This document shows, one piece after another, positions 43,096 through 56,334 of a stretch of DNA of 64,000 bases. A program made the translations under genes and the position numbers. The notes beneath the pieces were generated by a model. The model made no database searches. It saw only the letters and a list, made by a program, of their open reading frames with translations, and had not been told where the DNA came from. This DNA is from Afipia sp. (GTDB taxonomy: Bacteria > Pseudomonadota > Alphaproteobacteria > Rhizobiales > Xanthobacteraceae): positions 1 through 64,000 of the forward strand of contig JANINQ010000005.1 in the NCBI GenBank assembly GCA_024508675.1, read 5' to 3'. The number at the start of each line of letters is the position of its first letter. Position 1 is the first letter of the stretch.

Positions 43096-43463
43096 CACAA
43101 CACCTCCGGCGCAAGCGAAATGATCTTCATGTGGTTCTTGGCGCGCAGCTCGCGCGGCACCGGCCCGAAGATACGGGTGCCGATCGGCTCCGACTGGTTG
43201 TTGATCAGCACGGCCGCGTTGCGGTCGAAGCGGATCACCGAACCGTCGGCGCGGCGGATGTCCTTGGCGACGCGAACGACGATCGCCTTCATGACGTCGC
43301 CCTTCTTCACCTTGCCGCGCGGAATCGCTTCCTTGATCGACACGACGATGACGTCGCCCACGGAGGCATAACGGCGCTTGGACCCACCCAGCACCTTGAT
43401 GCACATGACACGGCGTGCGCCTGAATTGTCGGCCACGTCGAGGTTGGTCTGCATCTGAATCAT
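43095..43463 (-). CDS. rplN: 50S ribosomal protein L14
   Basis: 122 residues from ATG 43463 ([20 protein letters not shown]), the standard start; upstream in-frame codons lie in the gap after rps[21 protein letters not shown] (about 36-55) and [10 protein letters not shown]-like [20 protein letters not shown] are conserved. L14 lies at the subunit interface. Confidence 0.98.
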   Translation of the reverse strand: MIQMQTNLDVADNSGARRVMCIKVLGGSKRRYASVGDVIVVSIKEAIPRGKVKKGDVMKAIVVRVAKDIRRADGSVIRFDRNAAVLINNQSEPIGTRIFGPVPRELRAKNHMKIISLAPEVL

Positions 43464-43500
43464 TGATGCACCTCGTCCTCTTTCTGATGCGCTATTGCGC

Positions 43501-43749
43501 TTAAGCTGTTTTCTTTGCGTCGCTCTGGACAACCGTCCAGCGCTTCAACTTCGAGAGTGGTTTGCTTTCTTCGATCCAGACCGTGTCGCCCGCCTTGAAC
43601 TCGTTGTTCTCGTCGTGCGCGTGGTAGTTCTTGGACCGGCGAATGGTCTTCTTGTAGATCGGGTGGGTGAAGCGGCGGTCGACGCGCACGACAACGGTCT
43701 TGTCCTGCTTGTCGCTGACGACGACGCCCTGGAGAGTACGCTTCGGCAT
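43501..43749 (-). CDS. rpsQ: 30S ribosomal protein S17
   Basis: 82 residues from ATG 43749 ([20 protein letters not shown]). OB-fold protein with [20 protein letters not shown] and the [17 protein letters not shown] end. It lies 10 bp after rpmC and 37 bp before rplN. Confidence 0.98.
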   Translation of the reverse strand: MPKRTLQGVVVSDKQDKTVVVRVDRRFTHPIYKKTIRRSKNYHAHDENNEFKAGDTVWIEESKPLSKLKRWTVVQSDAKKTA

Positions 43750-43759
43750 CTTTCGCCCC

Positions 43760-43969
43760 TTACTTCTTTTTGCCGTCGCGCTTCTGCGCGGCGACGGTCT
43801 TGATGCGTGCAATATCGCGGCGAGCTTCACGCAGGCGCGAGGTGTTCTCGAGCTGCCCGGTGGCGCGCTGGAAGCGCAGATTGAACCGCTCCTTCTTCAG
43901 ATTGAGGACGGCTTCGTCCATCTGATCGGGGCTCATTGCGCGAATGTCTTCGATCTTGAGTTCGGCCAT
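43760..43969 (-). CDS. rpmC: 50S ribosomal protein L29
   Basis: 69 residues, a two-helix protein: [20 protein letters not shown] and [20 protein letters not shown] then [15 protein letters not shown]29 surrounds the exit tunnel and helps dock SRP and trigger factor. It lies 5 bp after rplP. Confidence 0.98.
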   Translation of the reverse strand: MAELKIEDIRAMSPDQMDEAVLNLKKERFNLRFQRATGQLENTSRLREARRDIARIKTVAAQKRDGKKK

Positions 43970-43974
43970 GGTCC

Positions 43975-44388
43975 TTACTCCGCAATGCGCGCAACGAAGC
44001 GCGTCTTGATCGGCAGCTTCGCGGCGGCAAGCTCAAGAGCTTCCTTCGCGGTCTGATGAGTCACACCGTCGATCTCGAACATGATGCGGCCCGGCTTGAC
44101 GCGCGCCACCCACAATTCCGGCGCACCCTTGCCCGAGCCCATGCGGACTTCAGCAGGCTTCTTCGACACCGGCACATCCGGGAACACGCGGATCCAGACG
44201 CGGCCGGCACGCTTCATGTGACGGGTCAGCGCGCGGCGGGCGGCTTCGATCTGGCGCGCGGTGATGCGCTCCGGCGCCATCGCCTTCAGGCCGAACTGGC
44301 CGAAAGACAACGTCGCGCCCGACGACGCCACGCCGTGGATACGGCCCTTATGCGCCTTTCGGAACTTTGTCTTCTTTGGTTGCATCAT
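43975..44388 (-). CDS. rplP: 50S ribosomal protein L16
   Basis: 137 residues; [20 protein letters not shown] start (the second ATG is equally possible) and the conserved [20 protein letters not shown] (about 40-59), [21 protein letters not shown]16 supports the peptidyl transferase centre and A-site tRNA. A palindromic repeat separates it from rpsC upstream. Confidence 0.98.
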   Translation of the reverse strand: MMQPKKTKFRKAHKGRIHGVASSGATLSFGQFGLKAMAPERITARQIEAARRALTRHMKRAGRVWIRVFPDVPVSKKPAEVRMGSGKGAPELWVARVKPGRIMFEIDGVTHQTAKEALELAAAKLPIKTRFVARIAE

Positions 44389-44420
44389 GGCTTACGCCCT
44401 CAAACCTTTATTTCCCTTGA

Positions 44421-44465
44421 GCATGACCTGATCCGAAAACCGGTACCCACTTTTCGGGGTCATGC
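44421..44465. repeat. Palindromic repeat (type 1, copy C) between rpsC and rplP
   Basis: GCATGACCTGATCCGAAAAC and GGTACCCACTTTTCGGGGTC then ATGC: ends GCATGACC and GGTCATGC are perfect inverted arms with the core GAAAACCGG-N-CCCACTTTTC between. It sits in the only sizeable gap of this stretch. Confidence 0.85.
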
Positions 44466-44473
44466 AATTTCAA

Positions 44474-45175
44474 TCAGGCCGCATCGCGACGGGACGGACG
44501 CCCGCTGTCGCCTTCAGCCATACGCTTGTCCTGGGCCATCGGATCGTGCTCAAGGATTTCACCCTTGAAGATCCAGACCTTGACGCCGCAGGTGCCGAAG
44601 GTCGTGAACGCGGTGGCGACACCGTAGTCCACGTCAGCGCGCAGCGTGTGCAGCGGCACGCGGCCCTCGCGGTACCACTCCATACGAGCGATTTCGGCAC
44701 CGCCAAGACGGCCCGAGCAGTTGATGCGGATGCCTTCGGCGCCCAGACGCATCGCCGACTGAACGGCGCGCTTCATGGCGCGGCGGAACGCAACGCGGCG
44801 CTCGAGCTGCTGCGCGATCGACTCTGCAACGAGGGTCGCATCGAGTTCCGGCTTGCGGATTTCGATGATGTTGATCACGACGTCGGAGTCGGTGATCTCG
44901 GCGACCTTCTTCTTCAGCTTGTCGATGTCGGCGCCCTTCTTGCCGATCACCACACCCGGACGCGCCGAGTGGATCGACACGCGGCACTTCTTGTGCGGGC
45001 GCTCGATCACGATACGCGCGACAGCGGCCTGCTTCAGTTCCTTCATCAGCACTTCGCGGATGCGGATGTCCTCGTGGAGGAGCTTCGCATACTCGTTCTT
45101 GCCGGCGAACCAACGGGAATCCCAGGTCCGGTTGATGCCCAGACGCAGCCCGATTGGATTGATCTTTTGACCCAT
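44474..45175 (-). CDS. rpsC: 30S ribosomal protein S3
   Basis: 233 residues, [20 protein letters not shown] start. The KH domain GxxG loop is [20 protein letters not shown] (about 75-94), and the C-terminal half carries [21 protein letters not shown]3 lies at the mRNA entry site and has helicase activity with S4 and S5. The last 20 residues are a polar extension. Confidence 0.98.
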   Translation of the reverse strand: MGQKINPIGLRLGINRTWDSRWFAGKNEYAKLLHEDIRIREVLMKELKQAAVARIVIERPHKKCRVSIHSARPGVVIGKKGADIDKLKKKVAEITDSDVVINIIEIRKPELDATLVAESIAQQLERRVAFRRAMKRAVQSAMRLGAEGIRINCSGRLGGAEIARMEWYREGRVPLHTLRADVDYGVATAFTTFGTCGVKVWIFKGEILEHDPMAQDKRMAEGDSGRPSRRDAA

Positions 45176-45190
45176 CGTCTTCTCCCGCCC

Positions 45191-45577
45191 TTAGGCGCTC
45201 GCCTCGGCCTCGACCTGACGAACGACGATCGTCAGCTGCGAGAACGGCTTGTAAACACGACCCGAACGGCCACGGCCGCGCGGTGCGAAACGCTTCATCA
45301 CGATGCCGTTGCCAACATGCGCCTCGGCGACGACCAGAGCGTCGACATCGAGATCATGGTTGTTTTCGGCGTTCGCGATCGCGGACTCCAGGCACTTCTT
45401 GACGTCGCCGGCGATCCGCTTGCGCGAGAACTGCAGGTCGGCCAGCGCCGCCGATGCCTTACGGCCGCGGATCAACTGCGCAACAAGATTCAGCTTCTGC
45501 GGCGAGACGCGAAGCATGCGGGCGACCGCCTTTGCCTCGTTGTCCGGGAGAGCCCGTTCGCGCTTTGGTTTGCTCAT
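45191..45577 (-). CDS. rplV: 50S ribosomal protein L22
   Basis: 128 residues; [20 protein letters not shown] (about 19-38), [20 protein letters not shown] and the tunnel-lining loop [20 protein letters not shown] are recognisable. Its beta hairpin reaches into the exit tunnel. It lies 15 bp before rpsC. Confidence 0.98.
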   Translation of the reverse strand: MSKPKRERALPDNEAKAVARMLRVSPQKLNLVAQLIRGRKASAALADLQFSRKRIAGDVKKCLESAIANAENNHDLDVDALVVAEAHVGNGIVMKRFAPRGRGRSGRVYKPFSQLTIVVRQVEAEASA

Positions 45578-45595
45578 GACTAAGTCCTCAAGCCC

Positions 45596-45871
45596 TTACT
45601 TCTTGGCTTTCTTGTCGCCCGAATGGCCGTGGAAGGTCCGGGTCGGCGAGAACTCGCCGAACTTGTGACCGACCATTTCCTCGTTCACGGCAACCGGAAC
45701 ATGCTTCTGACCGTTGTAGACGCCGAACGTCAGACCGACGAACTGCGGGAGGATCGTCGAACGACGGCTCCAGATCTTGATAACGTCGTGACGGCCGGAC
45801 GCGCGCGCGGCATCTGCCTTCTTGAGCAGAGAGCCTTCAACGAACGGGCCTTTCCAGACTGAACGAACCAT
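45596..45871 (-). CDS. rpsS: 30S ribosomal protein S19
   Basis: 91 residues; [40 protein letters not shown] and [20 protein letters not shown] are the family's conserved blocks. S19 sits on the head of the small subunit near S13. It lies 12 bp after rplB. Confidence 0.98.
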   Translation of the reverse strand: MVRSVWKGPFVEGSLLKKADAARASGRHDVIKIWSRRSTILPQFVGLTFGVYNGQKHVPVAVNEEMVGHKFGEFSPTRTFHGHSGDKKAKK

Positions 45872-45883
45872 GTCCGGCGATCC

Positions 45884-46717
45884 TTACTTCTTCCGCTTGT
45901 GGCGGCTGATGAGAATGAACTTGTTGGTCGACTTGTTCGACCGCGTCTTCTTGCCCTTGGTCGGCTTGCCCCACGGGGTGACCGGGTGACGACCGCCCGA
46001 GGTGCGGCCTTCACCACCGCCGTGCGGATGGTCGATCGGGTTCATGACGACGCCGCGGTTGTGCGGACGACGGCCCATCCAACGGGTACGGCCGGCCTTG
46101 CCGATCGAGGTGTTCATGTGGTCCGGATTTGACACCGCACCGATCGAACCACGGCAGCGGCCGTGAACCAGACGTTGCTCGCCCGAGTTCAGACGCAGGA
46201 TGACGTAGTCATGATCGCGACCGACGATCTGGGCATAGGTGCCCGCCGAACGCGCCAGCTGACCGCCCTTGCCGATCTTCAGCTCGATGTTGTGCACGAT
46301 GGTGCCGACCGGCATGTTGCCGAGCGGCATGACGTTGCCCGGCTTCACGTCGACGTAGTTGCCGGCGATCACCTGGTCGCCGACAGCCAGACGCTGCGGC
46401 GCGAGGATGTAAGCCTGCTCGCCATCGGCGTACTTGATCAGCGCGATGAAGGCGGTGCGGTTCGGATCGTATTCGAGCCGTTCCACGGTCGCGGCGACAT
46501 CGACCTTGGTGCGCTTGAAGTCGACCAGGCGATAGGTCTGCTTGTGACCGCCGCCACGGAAACGCACGGTGATGCGACCGGTGTTGTTGCGGCCACCAGC
46601 CGAGGACTTGCCCTCGGTCAGCGCCTTGACCGGCTTGCCCTTATACAGGGCCGAACGATCGACCATCACCAGCTGACGCTGGCCGGGTGTCGTCGGATTG
46701 AATTTTTTCAGTGCCAT
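45884..46717 (-). CDS. rplB: 50S ribosomal protein L2
   Basis: 277 residues. [20 protein letters not shown], the [20 protein letters not shown] block, and the C-terminal [20 protein letters not shown] with the His needed for peptidyl transferase function are all present. L2 is one of the most conserved large-subunit proteins. It lies 13 bp after rplW. Confidence 0.99.
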   Translation of the reverse strand: MALKKFNPTTPGQRQLVMVDRSALYKGKPVKALTEGKSSAGGRNNTGRITVRFRGGGHKQTYRLVDFKRTKVDVAATVERLEYDPNRTAFIALIKYADGEQAYILAPQRLAVGDQVIAGNYVDVKPGNVMPLGNMPVGTIVHNIELKIGKGGQLARSAGTYAQIVGRDHDYVILRLNSGEQRLVHGRCRGSIGAVSNPDHMNTSIGKAGRTRWMGRRPHNRGVVMNPIDHPHGGGEGRTSGGRHPVTPWGKPTKGKKTRSNKSTNKFILISRHKRKK

Positions 46718-46730
46718 CGTCGTATCCGCC

Positions 46731-47027
46731 TTATAGCCCGGTGGTGACGTCGATGCGGTGGCCCTCTTCGAGGGTCACGACCGCGCGCTTGGTGTCCGAC
46801 TGCGACCCAAGATGCCCGCGGAAGACCTTCGTCTTGCCCTTACGCACCAGCGTATTCACGCTCTTGACCTTGACGTCGAACAGCTTCTCAACCGCTTCCT
46901 TGATCTGCGGCTTGGTCGCCTTGCCCGCCACCTTGAACACAACCTTGTTGTGCTCGGAGGCCGTCGTCGCCTTTTCGGTAATCACCGGCGCGACGATCAC
47001 GTCGTAATGCTTCGCATCGATTGTCAT
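46731..47027 (-). CDS. rplW: 50S ribosomal protein L23
   Basis: 98 residues; [20 protein letters not shown] (about 8-27) and [20 protein letters not shown] are typical. L23 lies at the tunnel exit and docks trigger factor and SRP. Its start overlaps the rplD stop by 4 bp. Confidence 0.98.
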   Translation of the reverse strand: MTIDAKHYDVIVAPVITEKATTASEHNKVVFKVAGKATKPQIKEAVEKLFDVKVKSVNTLVRKGKTKVFRGHLGSQSDTKRAVVTLEEGHRIDVTTGL

Positions 47028-47644
47028 TTGAAGCGCGCCTCCAGCGCATCAACCGCCGCCTTGGTCAGCACCAGCTTCTGACGGCGCAGAATGTCGTAGA
47101 CGTTGATGCCCTGGATCGGCAGCACGTCGATGTTCGGAATGTTGCGCGCGGCCGCGGCGAAACCGTCATGCACCTGCGCACCATCGATGATCAGGGCGCT
47201 GGTCAGGCCCAATCCCGAGAAGTGACCGACCAGGGTCTTGGTCTTGGCAGCTTCCAGGTTGGCATTGTCGAGCACAACGAGTCCGCCGTCCTTGGCCTTC
47301 GCCGACAGGGCATGCTTCAGCGCCAGGGCGCGGACCTTCTTCGGCAGATCGAACGCATGCGAGCGAACGACCGGACCGAAGGCACGGCCACCGCCACGGA
47401 ACTGCGGTACGCGGGCCGAGCCGTGACGAGCACCGCCGGTGCCCTTCTGCTTGTACATCTTCTTGCCGGTGCGCCAGACTTCCGCACGGCCCTTGGCCTT
47501 GTGCGTACCGGCCTGACGCTTGGCGAGCTGCCAGTTCACGACGCGCTGGATCAGATCCGTGCGCGGCTCGAGACCGAAGATCGCATCCGACAGTTGGACC
47601 GAACCAGCCGACTTGCCTTCAAGGGTTGTGACCTTCAATTCCAT
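47024..47644 (-). CDS. rplD: 50S ribosomal protein L4
   Basis: 206 residues from ATG 47644, which overlaps the rplC stop codon (TGATG). [20 protein letters not shown] and [20 protein letters not shown] form the tunnel-constricting loop. In enterobacteria L4 also represses the S10 operon; no matching mRNA structure can be claimed here. Confidence 0.98.
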   Translation of the reverse strand: MELKVTTLEGKSAGSVQLSDAIFGLEPRTDLIQRVVNWQLAKRQAGTHKAKGRAEVWRTGKKMYKQKGTGGARHGSARVPQFRGGGRAFGPVVRSHAFDLPKKVRALALKHALSAKAKDGGLVVLDNANLEAAKTKTLVGHFSGLGLTSALIIDGAQVHDGFAAAARNIPNIDVLPIQGINVYDILRRQKLVLTKAAVDALEARFK

Positions 47645-48369
47645 CACGCACCCTCCCCAGCCGGAGCCGCTTCAGCAGCCGCATCGGTTTCGCCAGCCAG
47701 CTTGAACTTGCCGGGCTTCGGCGCATCCTTCGGCAATGCTTTCTTCACCGCGTCGCGCACGGTGATCCAGCCGCCCTTGGAGCCGGGAACGGCGCCTTCG
47801 ATGAGCAGCAGGCCGCGCGCCACGTCCGTCTGGACGACGCGCAGGTTCAGCGTGGTGATGCGATCGACGCCCATGTGGCCAGGCATCTTCTTGTTCTTGA
47901 AGGTCTTGCCGGGGTCTTGACGGCCACCGGTCGAACCGATCGAGCGGTGCGAAACCGAGACGCCGTGAGTTGCACGCAGACCGCCGAAGTTCCAGCGCTT
48001 CATGCCGCCCGCGAAGCCCTTACCGACCGAGGTGCCGGTAACGTCGACGAACTGGCCGACGACGAAATGATCAGCCTGGATTTCAGCGCCAACCGGGATC
48101 AGCGAGTCTTCCGACACGCGGAATTCCGCGACCTTGCGCTTCGGCTCGACCTTGGCGACGGCGAACTGGCCGCGCTCCGCCTTCGGCAGATAGACGCTCT
48201 TGCGCGAGCCCGAACCGAGCTGCAGCGCGACGTATCCATTCTTCTCGGTCGTGCGATGGCCAACAACCTGGCAATTGCCCAACTTGAGCACGGTCACAGG
48301 GATATGTTCACCGGTCTCTGTAAAGACCCGTGTCATCCCGACCTTTTGTGCGATCACTCCGGAGCGCAT
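47644..48369 (-). CDS. rplC: 50S ribosomal protein L3
   Basis: 241 residues, [20 protein letters not shown] start. The core includes [20 protein letters not shown] and [20 protein letters not shown], a site of Gln methylation by PrmB in other bacteria. The last 20 residues ([17 protein letters not shown]) are an acidic, Ala-rich extension. A palindromic repeat lies between it and rpsJ. Confidence 0.98.
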   Translation of the reverse strand: MRSGVIAQKVGMTRVFTETGEHIPVTVLKLGNCQVVGHRTTEKNGYVALQLGSGSRKSVYLPKAERGQFAVAKVEPKRKVAEFRVSEDSLIPVGAEIQADHFVVGQFVDVTGTSVGKGFAGGMKRWNFGGLRATHGVSVSHRSIGSTGGRQDPGKTFKNKKMPGHMGVDRITTLNLRVVQTDVARGLLLIEGAVPGSKGGWITVRDAVKKALPKDAPKPGKFKLAGETDAAAEAAPAGEGA

Positions 48370-48419
48370 CGGCGTGCTTCCTGTTCTTTCTGTCCCGAGG
48401 GACTAACTAACTTATCTTG

Positions 48420-48468
48420 TGAGCACGACCCGGTCCGAAAACCGGTGCCCACTTACGGGGTCATGCTC
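48420..48468. repeat. Palindromic repeat (type 1, copy D) at the end of rpsJ
   Basis: GAGCACGACCCGGTCCGAAA and CACTTACGGGGTCATGCTC form an inverted repeat with GAAAACCGGTGCCCACTT in the centre. Its right end overlaps the rpsJ stop codon, since TGAGCATGACC supplies the TGA on the minus strand. Confidence 0.85.
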
Positions 48469-48775
48469 AGAGCTTGATCTCGACGTCGACACCGGCGGCG
48501 AGGTCGAGCTTCATCAGCGCGTCCACGGTCTGCGGGGTCGGATCGACGATATCGAGAAGGCGCTTGTGAGTGCGCATCTCGAACTGCTCGCGGCTCTTCT
48601 TGTCGACGTGCGGCGAACGGTTGACGGTGAACTTCTCGATGCGGGTCGGCAGCGGAATGGGTCCGCGAACCTGAGCACCGGTGCGTTTTGCCGTGTTCAC
48701 GATCTCACGGGTCGACGTGTCGAGAATCCGATGGTCGAACGCCTTGAGACGGATGCGAATATTCTGGCCGTTCAT
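48467..48775 (-). CDS. rpsJ: 30S ribosomal protein S10
   Basis: 102 residues; [40 protein letters not shown] and [20 protein letters not shown] are standard. S10 also pairs with NusB in antitermination. It lies 79 bp after tuf, separated by an inverted repeat, and starts the S10 gene block. Confidence 0.98.
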
Positions 48776-48794
48776 TGCCGCTTCTTTCTTTAGT

Positions 48795-48836
48795 GAGTGG
48801 TGAGTAGCGAGTAGCGAATATTCCTACTCGCCACTC
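48795..48836. repeat. Inverted repeat between tuf and rpsJ
   Basis: GAGTGGTGAGTAG (48795-48807) pairs with CTACTCGCCACTC (48824-48836) with one mismatch across a 16-base centre that itself repeats CGAGTAG. The element resembles short tandem/inverted CGAGTAGCGAGTAG-type repeats seen between genes in rhizobial genomes. It could act as a processing or attenuation structure, as it has no T run. Confidence 0.6.
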
Positions 48837-48854
48837 CCCAATCGCTATTGGCTC

Positions 48855-50045
<1,191 letters not shown>

Positions 50046-50083
50046 GATACTCTCCGTTCAGGCGGTGATCGTCGCGACGACGA

Positions 50084-52156
<2,073 letters not shown>

Positions 52157-52187
52157 GGGCTGTCCTTAATGTCCGTTCGTTTCGCCG

Positions 52188-52673
<486 letters not shown>

Positions 52674-53045
52674 TTACTTCGGACGCTTCGCGCCGTACTT
52701 CGAACGGCGCTGCTTGCGGTTCTTGACGCCCTGCGTATCGAGGACGCCGCGGAGGATGTGATAGCGCACGCCGGGAAGGTCCTTCACGCGGCCGCCGCGG
52801 ATCATGACCACCGAGTGCTCCTGAAGGTTGTGGCCTTCACCCGGAATATAGCCGATGACCTCGAAGCCGTTGGTCAGACGCACCTTGGCGACCTTACGAA
52901 GCGCGGAGTTCGGCTTCTTCGGAGTCGTCGTATAGACGCGCGTGCAAACGCCACGCTTCTGCGGCGACTGCTGCAGCGCTGGCACCTTCTTGCGCGACTT
53001 CTGCGCTTCGCGTGGATTCGCGATCAGCTGGTTGATCGTCGGCAT
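52674..53045 (-). CDS. rpsL: 30S ribosomal protein S12
   Basis: 123 residues. Both positions where changes give streptomycin resistance are wild type: Lys43 in TTPKKPNSA and Lys88 in GGRVKDLPG, so a streptomycin-sensitive ribosome is predicted. S12 controls decoding accuracy. It is the first gene of the superoperon on the minus strand, with a leader of more than 400 bp to the best promoter candidate. Confidence 0.99.
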   Translation of the reverse strand: MPTINQLIANPREAQKSRKKVPALQQSPQKRGVCTRVYTTTPKKPNSALRKVAKVRLTNGFEVIGYIPGEGHNLQEHSVVMIRGGRVKDLPGVRYHILRGVLDTQGVKNRKQRRSKYGAKRPK

Positions 53046-53467
53046 CGTTCGCCTTCACCCTTGTTCGCGCGAAACCTTTCCGGCTTCGCAAATTCGTTCG
53101 GAGCAACCGCCCCACTCGCTTCACGTCCGCAACAAGCCCGGGGCATCCATTCCGCACGCACAGATAAAGACCCGCGCGCAAAACGAAATCGCGCCACCCA
53201 TTCATCGCTGAATGGAAAGCGCTTGACCGCCACAGAGGACCACAATCGAAACCGTGGTCATGCACCCGAGACTGAACCCTTGAGACATGCGCAAAGCGCT
53301 GTGACCCGAGAGATCAATGTTGTCCTGGCATTGCCTGGCTAGTGCCGACAGCGTTTGAGCGACATCCGTCGAGGTTGGTGCCGATCCATTCCCGGACAAA
53401 GTCGCGGGGCTGAAAAGGTGATCCGTTCCGACGCAGGGAAGCTCACCGCCTGTCGTGAAGTGGGCGG

Positions 53468-53496
53468 GTTTTATAAGCCATGCACACCCAAGTCAA
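53468..53496 (-). promoter_or_regulatory. Candidate sigma-70 promoter of the str/S10 superoperon
   Basis: On the minus strand, TTGACT (53496-53491), a 17-base spacer and TAAAAC (53473-53468); TATAAA overlaps with a 15-base spacer. A GC-rich CCCGCCCAC discriminator follows, as in stringently controlled ribosomal promoters. The start of rpsL is about 420 bp downstream. Confidence 0.45.
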
Positions 53497-53721
53497 GACT
53501 AATCAACATGCGAAAAGAGCAAGTGGCAGAGCCACTTCTTGCACACGGCATGAAACCGGACACGCCCGGATCATGACATGCGGCGCGAATCTTTTCGGCG
53601 TGAAATCCAGCCGATTCTGACCGTGCCGGGCCGGTTCACGGCAGGTCCGTGCAACAGCCAAGTGAGGCTCGCGACCGTCCCAAAGGACGGTCAGGTAGCC
53701 AGGCCGACTCGCCGAAAAAGA

Positions 53722-53739
53722 GAAATATTGTTATATTTC
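53722..53739 (-). terminator. AT-rich hairpin with T run after the acyltransferase-like gene
   Basis: GAAATAT (53722-53728) pairs with ATATTTC (53733-53739) around TGTT. On the minus strand the stem leads into TCTTTTTC. It is 34 bp after the stop at 53773. The stem is weak, but position and T run fit an intrinsic terminator. Confidence 0.5.
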
Positions 53740-53772
53740 AATTGATTACAAGGATACCCCGACCTAACGAAT

Positions 53773-54903
53773 TCACGGCGTCGGGGCCAGCCGCCGTTTT
53801 GCATGCAGTGCGGACATGGCCCGGAGCCAGTCCCGGAGGTCGCGGAGCCGCTCATAGCCATACTGGCGGGCAGCCTCCATGCCAAACACCAGCGAGCGAG
53901 TCGGGCTGACATCCACCACCATGTCGACCATGGTTTTCCGGCCGGTCCATATCTGGGCCATGAAGCTGTCCTGCGCCGAGCACGAATCGATGGCCTGCAC
54001 GTCGGTGGCGGAGAAAAGCTGTTCGGTCATCTTGTCGACCACCAGCACCCCCGGCGAATATCTGGCGAACTCGCCGTCAAAGGCGATTTTCCAGGTGTAG
54101 GCCGTTGGCCCACAATAGAGCAGCACTTGGGCTGCGATGGTCCGCCCGTCGAGACGCAATACCGCCACCGACGCGTTGCCTTCGGCTGCGAGATCCCCAA
54201 TCAGCCGCCGGGTAAATTCGGTGTCGCGGTCGCTGCAGAGGATGGCGGTGCCCTTCTCGCCCTTCCAGCTCCGCTTTTCGAGATTCAGGAATTCCTCGAA
54301 GGCGGTCCGCGTCGCTTCCGCGTTGCGCTCATTGACCACTTCGAGCTTGCCGAGAGCCGACAGCCGGTTCCAGTCCTGCCGCAGCTTCTTGCGGGTGGAG
54401 CCGGACGTCTTGATCCCCTTCTCGCGCGTCACCGCCGGCCTCAACGTCTGGGTGAGCGTCAGGTGCGCAAGATGCTGGTCGGCAATGGTCTTTTGAATCG
54501 CGGCATAGGCTTCGGAATCCGCGTCCATCTCCTTCAGGCTGATCACATTCGGCAGCGCCGGGTTTTTGCGGATCGCAGCGAAGAACGCCGGCATGACCTC
54601 CAGCGCAAAGGCCGGATCGACTACCGGTGTGGACAGGAAAGCGTAGTTGTAAGGCCGCGCCTCGAGCATCGGCGGCCAGAGCGGAATGACGTTGCGGTGC
54701 TGCAGGGCCCACAGCCCGACCAGTCGCGCGGACTCAACGCCTTCTTCCCAGGCCAGCAGCACCGTCACCACCGCGAACATGGTGTCGAGCGCGGCCTTGA
54801 GCGCGGTGGGATTCATGAAGGCATTGCCCGGCGCGCGGCGAATGAGATCATTCCACTGCGCGGTGAGATCCTGCCCCTTCGATGCGACTGTCACTGAAAT
54901 CAT
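53773..54903 (-). CDS. GNAT / CelD (BcsL)-like acyltransferase
   Basis: 376 residues from ATG 54903 (MISVTVASKGQDLTAQWNDL); the frame open to 55035 adds an atypical part. The C-terminal half matches the Acetyltransf_6 domain found in CelD/BcsL and FemAB-like proteins: LEKRSWKGEKGTAI, FTRRLIGDLAAEGNASVAVL, GRTIAAQVLLYCGPTAYTWK and the DGEFARYSPGVLVVDKMTEQ block. The tail (DLRDWLRAMSALHAKRRLAP) is basic. Such enzymes acylate sugars, polysaccharides or peptides in the cytoplasm. It stands next to an FAD-dependent oxidoreductase-like gene in divergent orientation; substrate unknown. Confidence 0.82.
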   Translation of the reverse strand: MISVTVASKGQDLTAQWNDLIRRAPGNAFMNPTALKAALDTMFAVVTVLLAWEEGVESARLVGLWALQHRNVIPLWPPMLEARPYNYAFLSTPVVDPAFALEVMPAFFAAIRKNPALPNVISLKEMDADSEAYAAIQKTIADQHLAHLTLTQTLRPAVTREKGIKTSGSTRKKLRQDWNRLSALGKLEVVNERNAEATRTAFEEFLNLEKRSWKGEKGTAILCSDRDTEFTRRLIGDLAAEGNASVAVLRLDGRTIAAQVLLYCGPTAYTWKIAFDGEFARYSPGVLVVDKMTEQLFSATDVQAIDSCSAQDSFMAQIWTGRKTMVDMVVDVSPTRSLVFGMEAARQYGYERLRDLRDWLRAMSALHAKRRLAPTP

Positions 54904-55164
54904 AGAGGCCGAACCTGCGTCGACGCGTATCCAAACCGCATTCTCGCGGAGCCAAATTGCGGGTGCATGACTGCAATCCAAGAACCAGAAATACGCCCCG
55001 GTTCCATTAATGCTGCGGCGGCCCGCCGCAGGCAAGCCGCAACCATTTAAATCGTTAATACAAGCGTTTTCGCTGCATTAACCTAAGCAAGCATTCACCA
55101 CGTTTCTTTCAAGCTTTAGTCGAGTTTGCAGCCGTAGTGCTAAGTAGCTGAAAAGAGGCGCGAC

Positions 55165-56331
55165 ATGCGGCACACGGACATTGCCATTATCGGCGGCGGA
55201 CTTGCAGGATCGACAGCGGCCGCGATGCTCGGCCGCGCCGGCATCTCCACCATCCTGATCGACCCTCACAAAATCTATCCGCCAGACTTCCGCTGCGAAA
55301 AACTCGGCGGCTATCAGCTCGATCTCCTGCGCAAGACCGGCATCGCCGATCCGGTGCTTGGCGCCACGACGCTCGATGGCAATGCCTGGACGGCGCGGCT
55401 CGGCCGTCTGCTCGACAAGAAGCCGAGCGACCAGCATGGCATCATTTACGGCGATCTGGTGAATACCGTCCGCCGCCAGATTCCGGACAACGTCGAGTTC
55501 ATCGAAGACAAGGTGACAGCGGTTGCGACCAGCGCCGATCGCCAGACGCTGACGCTGTCGAATGGCGAACAGATTTCCGCGCGGCTGATCGTGCTCGCGA
55601 ACGGGCTGAATATCGGCCTGCGTCACAGCCTCGGCATCGAGCGCGAGGTCATCAGCCCGTGCCACTCCATCACCATCGGCTTCAATGTCCAGCCTGTGGG
55701 CCGCGAGAGTTTCGAATTTCCGGCCCTGACCTATTTTACCGAGAACTCCGCGGCGCAGATGTCATATCTGACACTGTTTCCGATCGGCTCCACGATGCGT
55801 GCAAACCTTATGGTCTATCGCGGCATGGACGATCCATGGCTGCGCCGTATGCGCCAGACGCCCGAACAGGCGATCCACGAATTGATGCCGAACCTTCGCG
55901 CCCTCTCCGGCGAGTTCAAGGTCGATGGCTTGATCAAGATCCGTCCCGCCGACCTCTACGTCACCAAGGGACACCGGCAAGCCGGCATCGTCCTTGTCGG
56001 TGACGCGTTCTGCACGTCGTGCCCTGCTGCCGGCACAGGCACCGGCAAGGTGTTCATGGACGTGCAGCGGCTGTGCAACGCCTATATCCCCACATGGCTC
56101 GCAAGCGGCGGTATGGGTGCGGACAAGATTTCGCAGTTCTACGACGATCCGGAAAAGTGCGCGAACGATGCCTCCGCACTACGTCAGGCTTACGACCTGC
56201 GTTCGATCTCCATCAATACCGGACTGTCATGGCACGTCCGGCGCTGGGTCCGCTTCCTGCATCGCGCCGGTGTCGGCGCGTTGCGTCACGCGCGCGAAAC
56301 CCTGTCGGTCCGGCGGACGGCGCAGCCGTAG
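55165..56331 (+). CDS. FAD-dependent oxidoreductase / monooxygenase-like protein
   Basis: 388 residues. The N-terminal dinucleotide motif is IIGGGLAGSTAAAMLGRAGI (8-27), with a second FAD-binding element at VLVGDAFCTSCPAAGTGTGK (about 275-294); the usual GDAAHxxxP His is replaced by Cys. A middle segment, LIVLANGLNIGLRHSLGIER, is of the DG type in PHBH-fold hydroxylases and geranylgeranyl reductase-like proteins. AGAGG precedes the ATG. It is divergent from the acyltransferase and convergent with the ABC exporter gene (3 bp gap). It may hydroxylate or reduce a lipid or polyketide-like substrate. Confidence 0.85.
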   Translation: MRHTDIAIIGGGLAGSTAAAMLGRAGISTILIDPHKIYPPDFRCEKLGGYQLDLLRKTGIADPVLGATTLDGNAWTARLGRLLDKKPSDQHGIIYGDLVNTVRRQIPDNVEFIEDKVTAVATSADRQTLTLSNGEQISARLIVLANGLNIGLRHSLGIEREVISPCHSITIGFNVQPVGRESFEFPALTYFTENSAAQMSYLTLFPIGSTMRANLMVYRGMDDPWLRRMRQTPEQAIHELMPNLRALSGEFKVDGLIKIRPADLYVTKGHRQAGIVLVGDAFCTSCPAAGTGTGKVFMDVQRLCNAYIPTWLASGGMGADKISQFYDDPEKCANDASALRQAYDLRSISINTGLSWHVRRWVRFLHRAGVGALRHARETLSVRRTAQP

Positions 56332-56334
56332 GAA

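Larger units (their letters stand above)
53046..53772. other. Long leader/promoter region upstream of rpsL
   Basis: 727 bases with no supported gene; the short frames in it have no ribosome binding site or typical composition. The elements I can support are the promoter candidate at 53468-53496 for the superoperon and the AT hairpin at 53722-53739. A GACCGTCC-CAAA-GGACGGTC palindrome also lies at 53673-53692. Confidence 0.6.

Noticed and set aside
53046-53772. Small genes or tRNA in the rpsL upstream gap
   Set aside because: No frame with a ribosome binding site and no cloverleaf with a GGTTCGAATCC-like T arm could be found.
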